DNA from: Paenibacillus lycopersici | Lineage (GTDB): Bacteria; Bacillota; Bacilli; Paenibacillales; Paenibacillaceae | Assembly: GCF_010119935.1 (NCBI RefSeq) | Contig: NZ_CP048209.1 | Span: 3,785,001 to 3,849,000, forward strand | DNA length: 64,000 nt | Direction: 5' to 3' | Shown here: positions 62,207 through 64,000 of the stretch, one piece after another | Position numbering within the stretch: the stretch's first letter is position 1 | Layout: the number at the start of each line of letters is the position of its first letter | The notes under the pieces: generated by a model | Databases searched by the model: none | What the model saw: the letters and a program-made list of their open reading frames with translations, nothing else | What the model was told of the DNA's origin: nothing | Program-made: the position numbers and the translations under genes

Positions 62207-63988
62207 CTATTGGAATTTCGCCTTCGTATCGTTGAACGCTTGCATGTACCATGCCCAATATTTGTCCGCGCCGGCATCGTTCAGCTTCTTGATCAGCGCT
62301 TCCTGGCGTTTCGCGTAATCCGCGTCGTTCTTGGCATGCAGCACGATATCCGGGATGCCCTTCGTCATCAGATCGTCCAGCTTGGTCTGAATCCGTTTGA
62401 TATCATCCGGCGGAGCAGGCATTGCGGCCTGCACGTCCTGCGGCACGACGTCGAGCGTCAGCACTTTGCCTTCGTCCGCGAATTTCTTGTACGCGGCGGC
62501 CGGATACGTCACGCCGTAGTGCTCGTCGTAATCCTTGTTCAGCGAATTGACCTTCGTCGCGAACACTTCCGGCGTATTGTACAGGTTCGCAAGGCTTCCA
62601 TCGCTCAGTTCCGAGAAGTCGGTCATCCCTTGCTGGTTCGCGAACATGCCGATGCCGGTTTTCTTGTAGGCGTCACCGCCGGATGCGGCGAGCTGCACGA
62701 TTTCCGGCTTCATCTGCGGCTTGCCGTCAACCAGATCCCAGTGCACGCCTTGAATGCCGCTCGCGATCAGCCGGGAGCCTTGCTCCGACGTCAGGAAATT
62801 GATCAGATCCATGGCGCGCGCCGGATCCTTGGCCTTGGCCGATATCGCCCATGCGCGGTCCGACCAGCCCGCGACCGTAGAGCCGCCTACCCACGCGAAG
62901 CCCCAATCGAGCGGAATCGTTACGAACCCGTGATCCGGTCCTTCCTTCAGCAGCTCTGCGTTGACGGCCTGGAACGGCCAGGTCGCCGCGGCGTTAAGCA
63001 GCGTGCCTTGCGATGCTTTCGTCACGATGTCGTTGTACTTGGCCGTGAACGCGTCGGGATCGAGAATGCCTTTCTGCTTCGCTTTGTACAGAAATTCGGA
63101 CGTTTGCCAGAAGCCGCTGTTCGGCACATCCGTATAATTGTTGGCGACCGAGCCGTTGCCGGTAATCATGCCCATGCTGGTGAGGCCCCATGTGCCCCAA
63201 TCGTTCCAGATGGCCGTTCCGTAGACCTTCTTGCCGTCCGCCGTCTTCGGATGCTTCGCGACCATGTCGGCGAGCACGTTCACCATATCGTCGACATTGC
63301 GGATCTCGGGATAGCCGAGCTCCTTGTAATAATCCCAACGGACGTTGAAGCCTGTCTGTTGGTCAAAGCCCCAGCCCGCTTTGCCCACCTGGACGGGAAT
63401 GACGTAGAGCTTGCCCGTGTTGTCGCTCCAGAACTGCTTGCTGTACGAGAGGCTCTTCTCGAACGCCGGCTTCAAGATATCCGGTCCGTTCGATTGCACG
63501 AGATCATCGAGCGGAATGATATTGCCGCCCTGGATCATCTGCGCCAAATATTTGTTCGGCACCTGCATGATGTCGGGCAAGTCGCCGCTCGCCAGCTCGA
63601 CCTTGAACTTCTCTTCGTCGTACGTTTCCAGGTCCATCGTGACGCCGGTTTGTTTCGTGATTTCGTTGTAGACCTCCGTGTTCTCGAAATCCTTCTGCGT
63701 GGCGTTGACCAGCACTTTGTACGTGATCGGTTCTTTCGCCGGCGCCGCGGCATCGTCCGTTCCCGCGCCGTCGTTCGCCGCAGCCGTACCGTTATTCGCC
63801 GTATCGCCATTCGCCGAGCCGCCGTCATTCGTTGCCGTGCCGTTGTTCGTGGATGCCGTGCCGGCGTCGTTCGTCGAAGCCGATTGCGAATTATTCGCCG
63901 CATTATTGCCGCCGCAGCCCGACAGCGCCACGACGGCGGCCGTCCATACGAGCAGCATGCTGCCTTTGAATGCTTTGTTCCGCTTCAT
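62207..63988 (-). CDS. Extracellular solute-binding lipoprotein (LplA/YtcQ type)
   Basis: 593 residues. A signal peptide ends in the lipobox LSGC (Cys25), anchoring the protein in the membrane. A 55-residue Asn/Ala/Gly/Thr/Asp linker follows, then a type 1 solute-binding fold from about residue 88 (ITYKVLVNATQKDFENTEVY, GDLPDIMQVPNKYL, WAISAKAKDPARAMDLINFLTSEQG). This large class binds oligosaccharides for ABC importers with LplB/LplC-like permeases, presumably encoded just outside the right edge. GGAGGT lies 6 nt before the ATG. The sugar is unknown. Confidence 0.9.
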   Translation of the reverse strand: MKRNKAFKGSMLLVWTAAVVALSGCGGNNAANNSQSASTNDAGTASTNNGTATNDGGSANGDTANNGTAAANDGAGTDDAAAPAKEPITYKVLVNATQKDFENTEVYNEITKQTGVTMDLETYDEEKFKVELASGDLPDIMQVPNKYLAQMIQGGNIIPLDDLVQSNGPDILKPAFEKSLSYSKQFWSDNTGKLYVIPVQVGKAGWGFDQQTGFNVRWDYYKELGYPEIRNVDDMVNVLADMVAKHPKTADGKKVYGTAIWNDWGTWGLTSMGMITGNGSVANNYTDVPNSGFWQTSEFLYKAKQKGILDPDAFTAKYNDIVTKASQGTLLNAAATWPFQAVNAELLKEGPDHGFVTIPLDWGFAWVGGSTVAGWSDRAWAISAKAKDPARAMDLINFLTSEQGSRLIASGIQGVHWDLVDGKPQMKPEIVQLAASGGDAYKKTGIGMFANQQGMTDFSELSDGSLANLYNTPEVFATKVNSLNKDYDEHYGVTYPAAAYKKFADEGKVLTLDVVPQDVQAAMPAPPDDIKRIQTKLDDLMTKGIPDIVLHAKNDADYAKRQEALIKKLNDAGADKYWAWYMQAFNDTKAKFQ

Positions 63989-64000
63989 GCCATGACCTCC

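Overview
The window looks like a piece of chromosome from a GC-rich, spore-forming Firmicute of the Paenibacillaceae (Paenibacillus or Cohnella type). The grounds are strong AGGAGG-type ribosome sites, frequent GTG and TTG starts, a KinA-like histidine kinase, a CD3324-type protein, DUF1904, WG-repeat and LysM proteins, a LplA/YtcQ-type sugar-binding lipoprotein and a lysine riboswitch in front of lysP. I see no phage, transposase, CRISPR array or rRNA.

Region 1 (1-16.2 kb) is a carbohydrate block. A PfkB-type sugar-phosphate kinase, a ROK sugar kinase, NagA, a class II aldolase, an SIS-domain aminosugar-phosphate isomerase and a DeoR repressor together could take N-acetylgalactosamine (or a related amino sugar) to triose phosphates. 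Between them lie a 1251-residue GH42-like enzyme, a second TIM-barrel glycosidase-like protein, two Gfo/Idh/MocA oxidoreductases and a xylose-isomerase-like epimerase, probably for glycan release and side reactions.

Region 2 (16.3-24.2 kb) holds an alpha/beta hydrolase, a Nudix hydrolase, lysP with its L-box riboswitch, a phytanoyl-CoA-dioxygenase-like gene divergent from an AraC regulator, and a 1.25-kb noncoding array of 52-bp palindromic repeats, followed by a free-methionine-sulfoxide reductase.

Region 3 (24.3-34 kb) has tRNA-Asp directly upstream of gluQ (whose product modifies tRNA-Asp), a DMT exporter, an AraC regulator beside a GH36 alpha-galactosidase, small proteins, deoD with an unusual SD-hairpin-TTG start, and an AlkZ/YcaQ-like DNA glycosylase.

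Region 4 (34-48.5 kb) has a soluble KinA-like kinase, a WG-repeat protein, an amino-acid ABC transporter with a binding protein-permease fusion, an AAA+/VWA fusion, MOSC and SDR proteins, an MsrA-MsrB fusion whose MsrB half has lost its catalytic cysteine, and a second histidyl-tRNA synthetase gene behind a histidine-rich leader peptide and terminator. This last is a candidate ribosome-mediated attenuator in a phylum that normally uses T-boxes.

Region 5 (48.5-64 kb) has a heterodimeric ABC exporter pair, DinB, a GNAT-like acyltransferase, a GH16-like protein without a signal peptide, small Cys-rich, LysM and DUF1904 proteins, three GNAT or sulfotransferase genes and the sugar-binding lipoprotein that starts at the right edge.
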